Assembly (NCBI RefSeq): GCF_932294415.1
Contig: NC_065538.1
Span: forward strand, 43,066,843-43,130,842
Source of the DNA: Quercus robur
Lineage: Eukaryota > Streptophyta > Magnoliopsida > Fagales > Fagaceae
DNA length: 64,000 nt
Reading direction: 5' to 3'
A model generated the notes under the pieces. It was not told where the DNA came from. It did no database searches and saw nothing but the letters and a program-made list of their open reading frames with translations. How positions within the stretch are numbered: the first letter of the stretch is position 1; the number at the start of each line of letters is the position of its first letter. This document shows positions 11,605 through 22,890 of this stretch, one piece after another. The position numbers and the translations under genes are program-made.

Positions 11605-12231
11605 AAAATAAATAAATAAATTGAATGTAAAAAAAAAAAAAAAAAAGTAAGGAAAATTTAGTTACTTAGATATTGGGTTTCTAATTAAATTTAAACACAT
11701 TGATATATTCACCAATTAAGCACAAAAAGTTTTATATTTTTAGAGAATAATTAAAAATTTAAAACAATGTAGGTATGTATTTAAATTTAATTCAAAACCT
11801 AATATACTGCAAATAAATAATTGCATCTAAGTATTACCCCAAAAAATAAAATGATGGAACTCAATTGTTTTAGATTTCAGAACATTAATAATGAATTGAT
11901 TCAATAATAAACATGGTATATCCTAAATATACATTAAAAATATGGTTAAAGTAGAATTCTAATATAAGCCATGCTAGAGACATGAATGTAGTAAGTAAAT
12001 AAAAATAAAAACCTAGAGACAAAGCATTCTGTACAAAATTTCCCCCACAAATAATAACATGATATGTTATGATTTGAGCAACATCACGTGGATTCGTCAC
12101 TAACATTACTTATATTACATGCATCAATTACAATAGGTTATATTAGCAGTTGCGAAAGACTTTGTCTTTAGACTTATTGTTTTTGATAATTTCATAATTT
12201 TGTTCTTTATTATCACTTGGATGATAAATAA
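11605..12231. other. AT-rich spacer, no gene seen
   Basis: A 73-codon minus-strand frame at 11885-12106 is hydrophobic but has no recognisable family and no gene context. I see nothing else here. Confidence 0.5.
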
Positions 12232-12654
12232 TCTATACTACTATTTAAGGGCCTTCTCCTATTTAGGATTCTCAATTTTGATACCCAAAATACCCACAAA
12301 TTTACCCATTTGTAAAGCTTAAATAATAAGGTTAAATATGTGTAGTTGCTGATTTTAAAAACTCCTATATTTTATCTTCTTTTTTTTTTTTTTTAACATT
12401 TTTTTTCTAACCACTTCTCCTACCTCCACATTTCTCTCACACGTTAGTAGTCAAGCATAATTCAACTTTTTTTTTAATAAAAATAAAATTTCTTTTTTTC
12501 CACTAATGCACTCTTTCTTTTCTCTTTTTTTCCTAATTTCCAAATGAAATTTCCGAAAGTCTTATAAAAGAAAAAAAAATTCCACAAGTTTTTCTATACT
12601 ACTATTTTTAAAAAATAGGATTTTTTTTTTTTTTATCCTCATCCCATCATCCCA
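12232..12654 (+). mobile_element. Possible Helitron 5' end (two copies)
   Basis: TCTATACTACTATTT occurs at 12232-12246 directly after an A, and again at 12593-12607. This resembles plant Helitron 5' termini, which start TC and insert between A and T. No CTRR terminus with a preceding hairpin was identified, so element limits are unknown. Confidence 0.25.
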
Positions 12655-13227
12655 ATTTATTAGTTTGGTTATGAGTTCTAACATTAGAATAAAACTTAAG
12701 AACTATTTTAGGAAATATCTCAGTTATACAATTATATTTCCTAGAAAATAATATATTTTAAATTTTAGAGAGATAAGTTATTTTTTGATGATTTTTTATT
12801 TCCATAATTTTTAGGTGGATATGGAAAGTTTTATTTATTTATTTTTTATTTGGAAATATATTAATGTTAGAAATTATTATATGTACTACGGAATAGATAT
12901 TACAACTCTTTTAAGGAAAATTAATAGGTACTCCTAGAGTACCATAAATGCGTACTCCCCCTCTCTCACATAAATGGTGGGTCCCACCATGAATTTAATT
13001 AGTGGGACCTACCATTCATGTGAGAGGAGGGAGTACGCATTTATGGTACTCCAGGAGTACATAATAATTTCCCCTCTTTTAGAGAAGAATAATTATTTCT
13101 CATTTTAAAGAATATCTATTCATAAGGAATGATTATTTCTTGTAATAAAAACATAACCAAACTATTGCTAAATCATAAGAATAATTATTACATTATAGTG
13201 CATATTATAGTCTACCAAACATGCCTT
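12655..13227. mobile_element. Second, older copy of the 7683 TIR element
   Basis: The sequence follows 7780-8174 closely (GTTTGGTTATGAGTT..., ending in CTACCAAACATGCC) and is interrupted by the palindromic MITE at 12914-13073. Its left terminus is not intact. Confidence 0.6.
12914..13073. mobile_element. Palindromic hAT-like MITE, 160 bp
   Basis: Almost the entire element is one inverted repeat. Arms start AGGAAAATTAATAGGTACTC and, inverted, GGGAAATTATTATGTACTC, and continue through ATAAATGCGTACTCCC on both sides. An 8-bp target duplication CTCTTTTA lies at 12906-12913 and 13074-13081, as for hAT elements. A transcript would fold into a hairpin of about 75 bp. Confidence 0.8.
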
Positions 13228-13840
13228 AAGTAAACTTATTATGTTTCAAAATCCTAAATTTTAGGCTACTTATAAAATCTTTCTTTTTTATTTCTCTCTC
13301 ATAATTTTTATGCACATTTAATTCTATAAAAAATAAACCCAATTTTACACATGAGATAATTATTGATATTTGATAGTATTGAAATTTTGCATGCATAAAG
13401 GGTATAAGGAGATAGTAATTCTATGGTGGATTTGTGAAAATAAAAAAAATATTGACTTGTGTAATGTTGCAAAAAATGATTGGAAATCAATAACTATTTC
13501 ATCATAAAAATTTCAATCTCAAATAATTTTTTTTAAATTTAAAATTATATGAAAACATAAGTTTATGGATTAGATAACAAAACAATGTAATTTAATAGTT
13601 GATTTGTCAAAATATTCCTTTTAAATAAAATAAAAAAGAAAAAGAAAAGAAAAAGAAAAGAAGAAGAGTAAGAAAGAATGATGCAACATCATACAAAATT
13701 AGATCAAATGCAACTTGAATTTTTTATTTTTCCCATAAGGCGAGTCATTAAATCGAAGAATGCAAAATATCTTTACTACATGTAGGGTTTGTCGATAAAT
13801 TAGAGTTCACACACAAAGGCAAAGTCATAAATCAAAATAT
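13228..13840. other. AT-rich spacer, no gene seen
   Basis: Contains an AAAAGAAAAAGAAAAG purine tract near 13630-13670; nothing else was recognised. Confidence 0.5.
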
Positions 13841-14119
13841 GGGTAAGTTGCAAAGTACACCTCTAAAATTTAGGAGGTTGCTTAGATTTTATATCTTGAA
13901 ATTTGAAAACTGGATTTTACACCTTGAAATTTACCTTTGTTAGTGGACTCGCCCACATAGAAAAAAATATTATGCATCAGACACCAATGTGTGATTTGAC
14001 GACCACATAAGCAAGTCTACTAATGGAGGGGTTGTTTTTACTTACGGATGTAAAGTGTAAATTTCAAGATTTGAAATTCAATCAACTAAAAAATTCAGAT
14101 ATGTATTTTGCAATTTACC
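13841..14119. mobile_element. Small TIR MITE, ~280 bp
   Basis: The left end GGGTAAGTTGCAAAGTACAC pairs imperfectly with the inverted right end GGTAAATTGCAAAATACAT. The interior is non-coding. The target duplication is not clear. Confidence 0.5.
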
Positions 14120-14176
14120 ATCTTTTTAATATTACTTCTAATAATAGAAATCAGCATTGTTAAAGCCTAACGTGGC

Positions 14177-14250
14177 ATTCGGACCTGAACCTACCATAGT
14201 TGGACGTTAGACTCACTACAACACTAGAATTTCCCACAGATGGCACCAAT
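14177..14250 (-). mobile_element. PBS and leader fragment abutting the element A LTR
   Basis: This ~74-bp stretch matches the leader and primer-binding site next to the other LTR (24711-24785). On the minus strand it reads TTGGTGCCATCTGTGGGAA right after the LTR end (14231-14249). A 3' LTR should be followed by host DNA, so this LTR also acts as the 5' LTR of a second, truncated copy. Confidence 0.75.
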
Positions 14251-15065
14251 TGTAAGGACGCAATTTGGGTCCCTAGCCTAAAGGATAAATGAACTTAGGC
14301 CTAAAAAGCGTAATACAATGAATTTGTAGAGAGTGGGTTGGAAAACTAGGCTTTAATGAATCAGACAACGAGTAAAGTGGATTCAAATAAGGAGAAAATG
14401 AAGATAGATTGGTTTATTCTAAATAAAATCATCCTCGGCACAGCCCGAGGAAATCAGTTCTTATATAATTCTCTCAAGTTAGATTACAAGTTCAATTCTT
14501 GATTGCTACAGTATTTTTCTCTTGATTTCTCGATCCCTTCTTCATGAAGGGTCACTTACATTATATAGTTCTCTTTAGACAATCTTGGCCCTCCACTTGT
14601 TGATCATCCAAGCCACTACTTGAGTGTTTGTCCTATCAGACACTCTCTCAGGCCCTCTGTGAATTGGGGCAGCCAAGACAGCAATGTTCAAGGGTCTTCT
14701 TCACGTTAATGTAGCTAGAAAGTTAGCTACAGAGTATTTAATGCGGTGGTAACAGTTTTCCCTTGAGATATTTCATGGCCTCCCTCTGTCCAGTTCCTTC
14801 TAAATATTTATCCTCATCAGTGGAATTGTCCGAAACATTGCTCCTAGTGTCAGACCACACCTTTTGACCTCGGCTTTGCTTAGCTGAGGAAGTATTCCTC
14901 CTCGGATAGCCTTCTAGGATGGTTATGATTAGACCTCACCTCTTTACTTACCAACACGGATTCTTAGGAAGGTGTTTACTCGTCCTCAGACTATTTATAT
15001 CCTTGGATTGGGCCCCTGGTCCAATATATATATAGATATGCATTCTTGGGCCTATCACCCCTACA
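14251..15065 (-). repeat. Element A 3' LTR (left), 815 bp
   Basis: Bounded by TGTAAGGACG and CCCCTACA, so TG...CA on either strand. The partner LTR is at 24786-25598. The minus-strand sequence just inside it, GAGGGGCTAT, is a polypurine tract as expected before a 3' LTR. Confidence 0.85.
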
Positions 15066-15342
15066 ATAGCCCCTCGAAATTCTTCTTTCTGGCTCCTCGG
15101 AAAGAAAGGAGGATTTCGATGTCATTATAGTTACTCCATGCTCATCACACATCACCTCTGACTGCGTAAATTCCTTTTTAACTGCCTAAGACATGCTCCT
15201 GACGCTTCGTCATACGAGACGCGCCTTCATTAAATTTTTACAGCTCCATGTCCTCCCTATTTATGGCACGATGCGGATCCAACGGCTGAGGAATTTGTTA
15301 GAACCCGGGCGGGAATTTTCCCGCTTGTAACTCCTTCTTTCA

Positions 15343-15473
15343 TATAAATATTACTCAAATCAATCATTCACCTCACTTTGGCACTCATACACTGAACTTG
15401 CAGACTTACCCAAACTACTTGTGCCCTCATAAATACCAAGAGCTAGCCTGAGGAGATTAGTTCCCTTTCTTAT
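15343..15473 (+). promoter_or_regulatory. Antisense-gene promoter and 5' UTR in element A
   Basis: A TATA-like box TATAAATA (15343-15350) precedes a leader that ends at a good splice donor (GTAAGT at 15474-15479). An acceptor ...TTCTTAG ends at 15591, three bases before an ATG at 15594. The same promoter, leader-intron, ATG layout occurs in element B, which supports it. Confidence 0.5.
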
Positions 15474-15593
15474 GTAAGTCTTTACAAATCTCTTCATTTA
15501 CTTTTTCCATCTACTTTTCTTTTCTTTGTCTTTTCCTCCTCGGCTTCTCTTATTTCTCTTAATCTTCTTAGTACCTCCAAATCTTTCTTAGGA

Positions 15594-18192
15594 ATGGATA
15601 GTTTTGCCATTTGGTAGACTCTGAGAAGGGTTTAGAGAGCTTCAAAACTAGGTATAGGATCCCTTCAAGAGTTGCGATTAGATATTGTAGGGAAGGGCAG
15701 TGGCATGCGGAGAGGCAAGAGGGAGAGGTGGTAATCCCAATGATTACCTTTATAGAAGGAGGGATGAGGATCGCTATGGGCATAGTCACTAGGGACTACC
15801 TTAGGGCACATTGAGTGGGGGTTAGCTCCCACTTAATGTGCCCCAAACATGTTTAGAATCTTAGGTAGTGTAGATGCCCTTAACGAGAGAATGGGCTTAA
15901 ACATCACTCACCATGACGTCAATTGGAGTTACAACCTCCATCACCTAACGGGACAGGGGTATTACCTAAAATCTAGGTACCCTGAGGTCAGACTCATCTA
16001 ATGCCTCCCTAATTCCAACAAAGGCCTAAAAAAGGACTTTTTGATTGTATTAGGAAAGTGGCACGATGGCCTCCCCTGTTTGACGAGAAATGGGATACCA
16101 GGTGGGGTTCTAGGTTTAGGTTCATAATTTCAAAGGTACCCCCTTTTCTTTTTCTTTTGTTTGTGTTTGTACATGAAATTTCTTTTGATTTGCGTTATTT
16201 TTTGCTAATGATTTTTTTTGTTTCTCTTAATGGTTTTGCAGATAAAAACGCTACTATTCCCAACTTCAATCTTGTGAACTAGTCGAGCTTGGACAAGATC
16301 TTAAAGGCCGAGGTGTTCGTCCACACAAACAGCTAACTGAGGGCGGCCCATCTTATCTTGGACTATATCCCCATCTCCAAAAGTTTCTAGGTGCCGAGGT
16401 GCGTAATCAAAGCAAGGGACCCTCGCCTATACCAAATTAACGTAGCTGCGCTGAGCTTCCTAAACCCAGGCCTCATACCACAAGGCATATTAAAGGTAGA
16501 ACCGATCTTTCCATACAAAGCCGAGGACAAGGCCACCCCTTCATAGCCAGCAAACAATAAGGAAGAAGAAGAAGAAGAAAAGGTAGTTGAAGGACTTAAC
16601 TCTGAAGACGACTTTGAAGTCTTTAACTGACCTGAGTCCTTGGAAGTTCCCATCAGTGACTTTAGTCACTTGCTTTCTGCACAAGTGAGCCAAATACAAG
16701 AAAAGCTTCCTGTCCCTGAAGCTATGGGCATACAATGTAAACCCAGGGCCAGCCTCATGGCGGTAATGAAGTCTCAAGTTAGGGGAAAGGCGCCCAAGGT
16801 GGTTGCTCAAGCTAAGATTCCCTCTCTTCCCCTTCCTCATGACCCCCAGCAAGAGCTTGCCGATTAGAAAAGGAAATGAGAGCAGAAGTGGAAGGACGTG
16901 GCGGATGAGAGCCGAGGTGGCCCCTCTAAGGAAATGGAGCCTTAAAAGGGGGCCAAGGTAGCCAAGATTGGCCATACAAAGTCCCTGCGCGATGGGGCGC
17001 CTAGAGATAAGGAACGAGATCTTCGTGCCAGGGTTTCAAACTAGAACCCCCCCTTTAGTGCTAGATAGGTCCCCTCTCCCTGCGAACTCATCAATCAGGG
17101 ACTTCCAAAAGGGAAAGGCCGGGTATGTAGTAGATGTTGTAGAGCAAGCTTTGCTACTACCCGAGGACATGGTTGACCTGAGGACCATGAAGAAACACGA
17201 GGTGTTTCTAAGTCTAAAAAGAGACCCCACTATGGTAGGCCTTTTAAGCTAAGTTTTTTATTTTATTTTATTTTTTATTTTTTACTAACTACCAAGTTTC
17301 CTTTACAGGCTGTTCAAGTCGCCTTCAGAGCCGAGGAGTTGGTAGATGCCTCCCACCAACAAATGAAGTATGAGGAGGGTGTAGGCGAGTTGCTGTTGTT
17401 AAGGCCTTCAAGGTGGCCGAGAAGGGATTAAAGGAGTCAGATGCTAAGCTTATCGAGGCAAAAAGGGGTAGGAAAAGTGCCGAGGCAGCAGTGGATAATG
17501 CAGAGAGGCAGGCAGAGACTCAGCATAAGCAACTCCGCCTGACCGAGGATGAGCTCGCTGCTACTAGGGAGCAAATCAAGCTGTAAAAGAGGAAACTGGA
17601 GGATACTAAGAAGGCCAAGGATCAGGCCGAACAAGAAGGCTACGACGTGGGGGTAGCTGAGACCGAGGAAGCCTTCAGGATCGAGGAAGCCTTCAGGGCC
17701 GAGGTTTCAAGGGTATGTAGAGCATACTGCATCCAAGTTTGGAATAAGGCTCTTAACCTGGCTAGGGTTGAGGCCTCTTCGACACCTAGGAGAGCGGAGA
17801 ATGAGTACTACCCTCTTGTAATCCGGGCGATAGGCTCTTTAGCCTCCCCAGATGATGCAACACCCATCGTTGCAAGCCCTATTGAATAGGCTTTGTCCAA
17901 GGACCCTCTTCATTCCAACAATCCTCAGGAAGTGGCAGAGCAAGCCAACCCAGTTGATAAAGAGAAAGAAGTCTCTAAGGAGGTCGCCCCCGAGATAACC
18001 AAGCCCTTGGACGCACCTAAGGATTCTTCCAGTGAAGGAGTGGTTTCTCAAAATCGAGAGTTGGTTTTGGCAACTCTCCCCATTCCTGCCAAGGAAGACC
18101 CCAAGGGCAAGGGTCCGGCATCCTTGACGGCAGCAACCACCCAGCCTACCAAGACTCAAAAAGACAAACTTGAAATAAAGATGAAACCATGA
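15594..18192 (+). pseudogene. Decayed antisense gene of Tat element A
   Basis: This gene runs opposite to gag-pol. Coding pieces include 15614-15814, 16242-16660, 16640-17234, 17309-17700 and 17647-18192. They show an N-terminal globular part of the kind in Pfam's 'putative gypsy type transposon' family (from memory) and then a charged, probably coiled-coil region rich in Glu, Ala and Lys. Two introns are readable: 16136-16241 (GT...TTTTGCAG) and 17235-17308 (GT...TTTACAG). A frameshift within about 20 bp of the ATG, and several stops (for example after 'LRAH' at 15812 and at 17887), make it non-functional. A (GTT)n microsatellite follows its stop. Its function is unknown even in intact relatives. 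Confidence 0.6.
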
Positions 18193-18198
18193 ATTGTT

Positions 18199-18267
18199 TT
18201 TTGTTGTTGTTGTTGTTGTTGTTTTTGTTTTTGTTGTTGTTGTTGTTTTTTTTTTTTTTTTTTTTTT
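18199..18267. repeat. (GTT)n / poly-T microsatellite
   Basis: GTT repeats interspersed with T runs directly follow the stop of the antisense gene relic. Confidence 0.85.
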
Positions 18268-18810
18268 GGTTCTCAAAACTTGTAATTTAGTTTAACCTTT
18301 TGCAATCGACTTTGCCTCTTCCTAAGGCTCAGATCAATGATAATTATAAGTTTTTTCTTTCGTATCTGTGATGTTTGTATTGATCTTAACATAGTTTTTG
18401 TTTCAGTTAACACTTGACAAATGTGGTTATGAAGTATAACTCTGTTTATTAATTTGCATAAGTGGCAGCATAGTTGTCACACATCACGTGACCAGCATCA
18501 AGACATGCTAGATTTACTAAGTCCACCACCTCAACAAAGTATGGCTTTAACTTTAAGAACATACACATTGATGTAGTATACATACAGGTTTAACTCTACT
18601 CAATCCTCCATTCATTAGTAGGTTTAATGGACTAGAGGAGCAGTTAATTCTCAAACAGACATAGATATTCTTGCAAATGCTTTAAGCGATGCTTATGAGC
18701 ATTCCCCCCCTTTTTTTTAACATGTTACTACAGTAAAGATCTTTGACATGTAGAGTGGCTGATTCTTTTTTATATTTAAAGAATGAATAAGAAGTACTAA
18801 TTTACTTTAG
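18268..18810. other. Element A spacer between the antisense gene and the 81-bp array
   Basis: Non-coding internal sequence of element A. No domain or promoter was recognised. Confidence 0.5.
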
Positions 18811-19378
18811 GCATGTAGTCCGAGAAGCCTAAAATAACTAAGGCTCTGTTTGATATCTAGTAAAATGATAGGAAGTGTTAATTTACTCAAAGCATGTGGT
18901 CCGAGGAGCCAGACATAACTAAAGTTTTGTTTAACACTTAGAAAGATGTCGTTAAGTATTAATTTACCCACAGTATGTGGTCTGATGAACCAAACATAAC
19001 TAAGGTTCTGTTTAACAATTAGAAAGATGTCGTTAAATATTAATTTACCCATAGTATGTGGTCCGAGGAATCAGGCATAATTAAGGTTCTGTTTAATATT
19101 TAGAAAGATGTCATTAAGTATTAATTTACCCAAAGTATGTGGTCCGAGGAAGTAGACATAACTAAGGTTCTGTTTAATACTTAGAAAGATATTCTTAAGT
19201 ATTAATTTACCCAAAGTATGTGGTCCAAAGAACCAGGCATAACTAAGGTTCTGTTTAATACTTAGAAAGATGTCTGGAGATATCAATTTACCCAATGTAT
19301 ATGACTTAAGGAGCCAGGTATGACCAAAGTTCTATTTGATATTCAAAATAATAATAATAGGAAGCTCGACGAATAATG
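18811..19378. repeat. 81-bp tandem array, seven copies
   Basis: The motif GTATGTGGTCCGAGGA or its variants starts at 18811, 18892, 18973, 19054, 19135, 19216 and 19297, so the spacing is exactly 81 bp throughout. Because 81 is 27 codons, minus-strand frames run through it as a 27-residue repeat (18807-19052 and 19071-19295). It lies between integrase and the antisense gene, where Tat elements are known to carry hypervariable tandem repeats. Confidence 0.9.
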
Positions 19379-19552
19379 TGATAAACGAGAATGTGACAAG
19401 GAAAACTTTCATTAATAATAATACATTTTTGGGTTATTTACATTCCAGGGGCGTGGTACAACATTTTCATCTAGGTCTGCAAGATGATACGCACCTATTT
19501 TAGCCACCGAGGTGATGCAATATGGCCCTTCCTAGTTGGGCCTTAACTTTCC
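19379..19552 (-). other. Element A, spacer downstream of integrase
   Basis: Non-coding element A sequence between the integrase C-terminus and the tandem array. Confidence 0.5.
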
Positions 19553-20840
19553 CTATGCTGGGTTCTTTGTAGTACCCAAAACCTTTCTTAACACCAAGTC
19601 TCTAGGTGCCAGTGGTCTTAGCTTCACGTTGGCATCATACCCTTGCTTGAGCTTGTGTTGATAATAGGCCAATTGGACCATGTCATTTTCTCTTCGCTTT
19701 TTAATTAAGTCTAAACTCTTCCCTAACAACCCATTATTGTTGCTCGGAGTGAAAGAACTTTTTTTCAGCGTTGGGAATCCAATCTCTAGAGAAATAAAAG
19801 CCTTGGCACCATAAGTCATTGAAAAGGGTGTCTCCCCTGTTGACCTATGAGGCGTGGTCTGATATGTCCAAAGGACGTGCTACAACTCTTCCACCCATTT
19901 TTCCCTTTGCATCATCCAATCTCTTTTTGAGTCCATTCACTATGACCTTGTTGACAATCTTGGCTTGCTCATTCCTTTGTGGATAAGCCGGGGTGGAATA
20001 CCTATTCGTAATTTCTAATTCACAACAGTACCTCCTGAAGGCTTTGCAATCAAACTGAAGACCATTGTTCGAGATGAGGGTATAAGGGATCTCAAATCGA
20101 GTGACAACATTTTGCCAAAAAAATCTCTTGGCATCCATGTCCCTGATATTTGCCAATGGTTCAGTTTCAACCCACTTGGTGAAGTAATCCGTGCTGACTA
20201 GCAAATATATTTTATTCCCTGCCGCCTTAGGGAAAGGTCTAACAATATTCGAGCCCCATTGAGCAAAGGGCCAAAGGCTGAACAGAGGATTAAGGACTCC
20301 CCCTGATTGATGAATGTTTAGGGCAAATCTTTGGTACTGGTCACACTTCTTCACATATTCTTGTACTTTCTTCGGCATGTTTGGCCACCAATACTCCTGT
20401 GTAAGGGCTCTGTGAGATAAGGATCTACCTCCTGTGTGGCTTTCACAAATCCCTTCATGTAACTCTTCCAGAAGTAGCTATGATACCTTAGGGTGTATGC
20501 ACAGCAAGTACGGCCCAGAAAAAGAGCGCTTATAAAACTTTTGGTCCTCGAATAACCAAAACCGAGGAGCCTTTCTTCACACCTTGTCGGCCTCGGATTT
20601 ACTTTTGGGCAAGATGTCTTCCTTAAGGAAAAGCACAATAGAGTCCATCCAGCTAGGACCTACCCTAATCTGATGAATATAAGCCACGTTTCTCCCTACT
20701 TCAGTAGGCTTACATAAGTCTTCCACAAGGATCACTCGAGGTAAACTTTGTGCCGAGGAGGTTGCCAACGTGGAAAGAGAGTCAGCATGTGTATTTCTAC
20801 TTCTAGGTATTTGCAATAAATTAAAAGACTCAAATCCTGA
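19553..20840 (-). pseudogene. Integrase relic of element A
   Basis: Fragments in several frames give the linker and zinc-binding region (20351-20816), the catalytic core (19845-20378) and the C-terminal part (19553-19819). The core keeps the first Asp (STDYFTKWVE). The second catalytic Asp is Asn (SNNGLQFD) and the Glu position is Lys (NEQAKIVNK), both explained by single G-to-A changes. It cannot be catalytic. Confidence 0.75.
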
Positions 20841-20843
20841 CTG

Positions 20844-21698
20844 TTAGTGTCTAACCTGGTTCAAATACTCCTGCATTCTAAGATCTCTAACTTTCAGCTC
20901 TCCCCGTACTTGGCCGACAATTAATCTTGAATCTGAAAATATCTCCACTACTTTTCCACCCATTTTCTGAACCATGGTCATTCCTACCAATAGAGCTTCA
21001 TACTCAGCTTCATTGTTTGTGGCCGAGAAGTCCAATCTTAAGGATTTCTCAATTATGATAATCTCGGGAGATATCAGAACTAGCCTCACTCTAGATCCTC
21101 TGTGATTCGCTGCACGATCAACGTATACCCTCCAAGACAAAGGTTCTTTTAAGGAGACTAACCCAACCGGTTTTTCATCGATATCTTGCTTCTCCATTCT
21201 CTCTTCTAATGGGGATTCAGTAAACTCAGACACTAAATCAGTAAGGACCTGACCCTTAACAAAGGAGCAAGACATGTACTTGATATCAAAAGCCTTTAGG
21301 ATCGTGCCCAACTTGGCAATCCTCCCTGTATAATTAGCATTTTGACGTAGAGATCTAAGTGGAAGTTGGGTTAGGACAACAACTATGTGTGATTGGAAGT
21401 AGTGGGGGAGCTTATGTGTAGCATGCACCACTGCTAAAATGGTCTTCTCCAGTGGTAGGTAACGGACCTTGGCCTTATGTAGTGACTTGCTCACATATTA
21501 AACTGACCTTTGCACACTACTATCAACCCGTACCAGCACCAAGCTCACTGCATGGGAGGCCACTGCAATATAAGCAAACAAAACCTCATCCACCTCGGGT
21601 CTAGACATAATGGGTGGCCGAGAAAGGTATTTGTTCAACTGTTGGAAGGCCAGGACACACTCCTCGGTCCATTCAAATCCCTTCCACTTATTCAACAA
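20844..21698 (-). pseudogene. Dual RNase H region relic of element A
   Basis: 21498-21698 plus the N-terminal half of 20844-21494 form the ordinary connection/RNase H domain (FEWTEECVLAFQQL; RYLPLEKTILAVV). The C-terminal half is a second, archaeal-type RNase H with YVDRAAN (normally ...DGAAN), NNEAEYEALL and FSDSRLIVGQ. This second RNase H is diagnostic for the Tat lineage. A stop separates the two frames near 21495. Confidence 0.75.
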
Positions 21699-21939
21699 CA
21701 GAAAGAAAGGCCTACACTATCTATTGACCGAAAGATGAATCGGTTTAAGGTAGCAGTCATTCCCGTCAACTTCTAGACCTCTTTCGGGTTTCAAGGTAAC
21801 TGTAAATTGTTAATCACTCTAATTTGGTCAGGATTGACTTCAATTCCACAGTGAGTAACCATGTATTTTGAGAACTTCCCTGATTCGACACCAAAAGAGC
21901 ATTTAGAAGCATTTAGTCGCAGCTTGTGTCTCCTCAAGA

Positions 21940-22580
21940 TCTCCCAAGGTCGTTAACATGCTCGGAATCTAACTTACTCTTGACCACCATGTTGTTTATA
22001 TAAATCTCGATGTTTTTTTCCTAGCTGTGGCTCGAACATCCTGATCATCATTCTCTGATAGGTAGCCTTCGCATTCTTAAAACCAAAAGGCATCACTTTG
22101 TAATGGTTATTTTTAGTGGGGGTGACAAAAGTTGTCTTATCTTAATCACTCAAAGTCAGTGATATTTGGTGGTACCCCGGAAGGCATCCAAAATACTCAT
22201 CCGAGGATGACCTACAGTTATGTCCACTAGTTGATCAATCCGAGGCATGGGGAAAGGGTCCTTTGGACAGACCTTGTTCAAGTCTGTGAAATCCATGCAT
22301 ACTCGCCATTTTCCACTTTTCTTATTTATCACCACTGTATTAGCCAACCATTCAGGGTAGAACACTTCCTTAATAGCCCCAGCCTGCTTAAGCTTGTTCA
22401 CCTCCTCTTTGACAATATCAGAATGTTCTTTAGATGAACGCCGATGTGGTTGCTTCTTAGGATGGGCAGCTAGGTTGACATCCAAATGATGGCAAATGAA
22501 GTCTGAATCGACCCCAGGAGCTTTGTAAGCATTCCATGCAAATACATCAACGTTCTCTCTAAGAAATGCTATCAACTTTT
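21940..22580 (-). pseudogene. Reverse transcriptase relic of element A
   Basis: The 139-codon frame 22156-22575 encodes the RT N-terminus (IKEVFYPEWLANTVV, WRVCMDFTDLNKVCPKDPFP). Downstream frames are broken, but KVMPFGFKNAKATYQRMM is readable near 22060-22110. The catalytic Tyr-X-Asp-Asp motif reads YINNM near 21990-22005: both Asp codons have become Asn through G-to-A, so it is inactive. Confidence 0.8.
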
Positions 22581-22890
22581 CCTTCTTCCGAGGAGGTAGC
22601 TAAGCTCTAACCTTATAGAACTTCCCTAGATCACAATCTATAACAATTTCTTCCAGCTTCTCACACTTTGCCCATTCCAACACCACATTCGTAGATAGGA
22701 CCAAAATCCTTGATTGCTATGAGCCCCCCGCAGTAGAAGCCGAGGACTCAGTTTCAGGCCGATGCATAATTGCAACCACTCGGCACTACCTAGCCACGGA
22801 TTGACTCCCAACAAGCTCTTCAACCTGGTCCCCGAACAAGTATTTTACCTTCAAATGCAGGGTGGAAAAAACAGCCCCTAGGGCATGGAG

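Noticed and set aside
18807-19295. Minus-strand frames of 81 and 74 codons
   Set aside because: They read the 81-bp tandem repeat; openness follows from a period divisible by three. Kept as a repeat and discussed as a finding, not called a gene.
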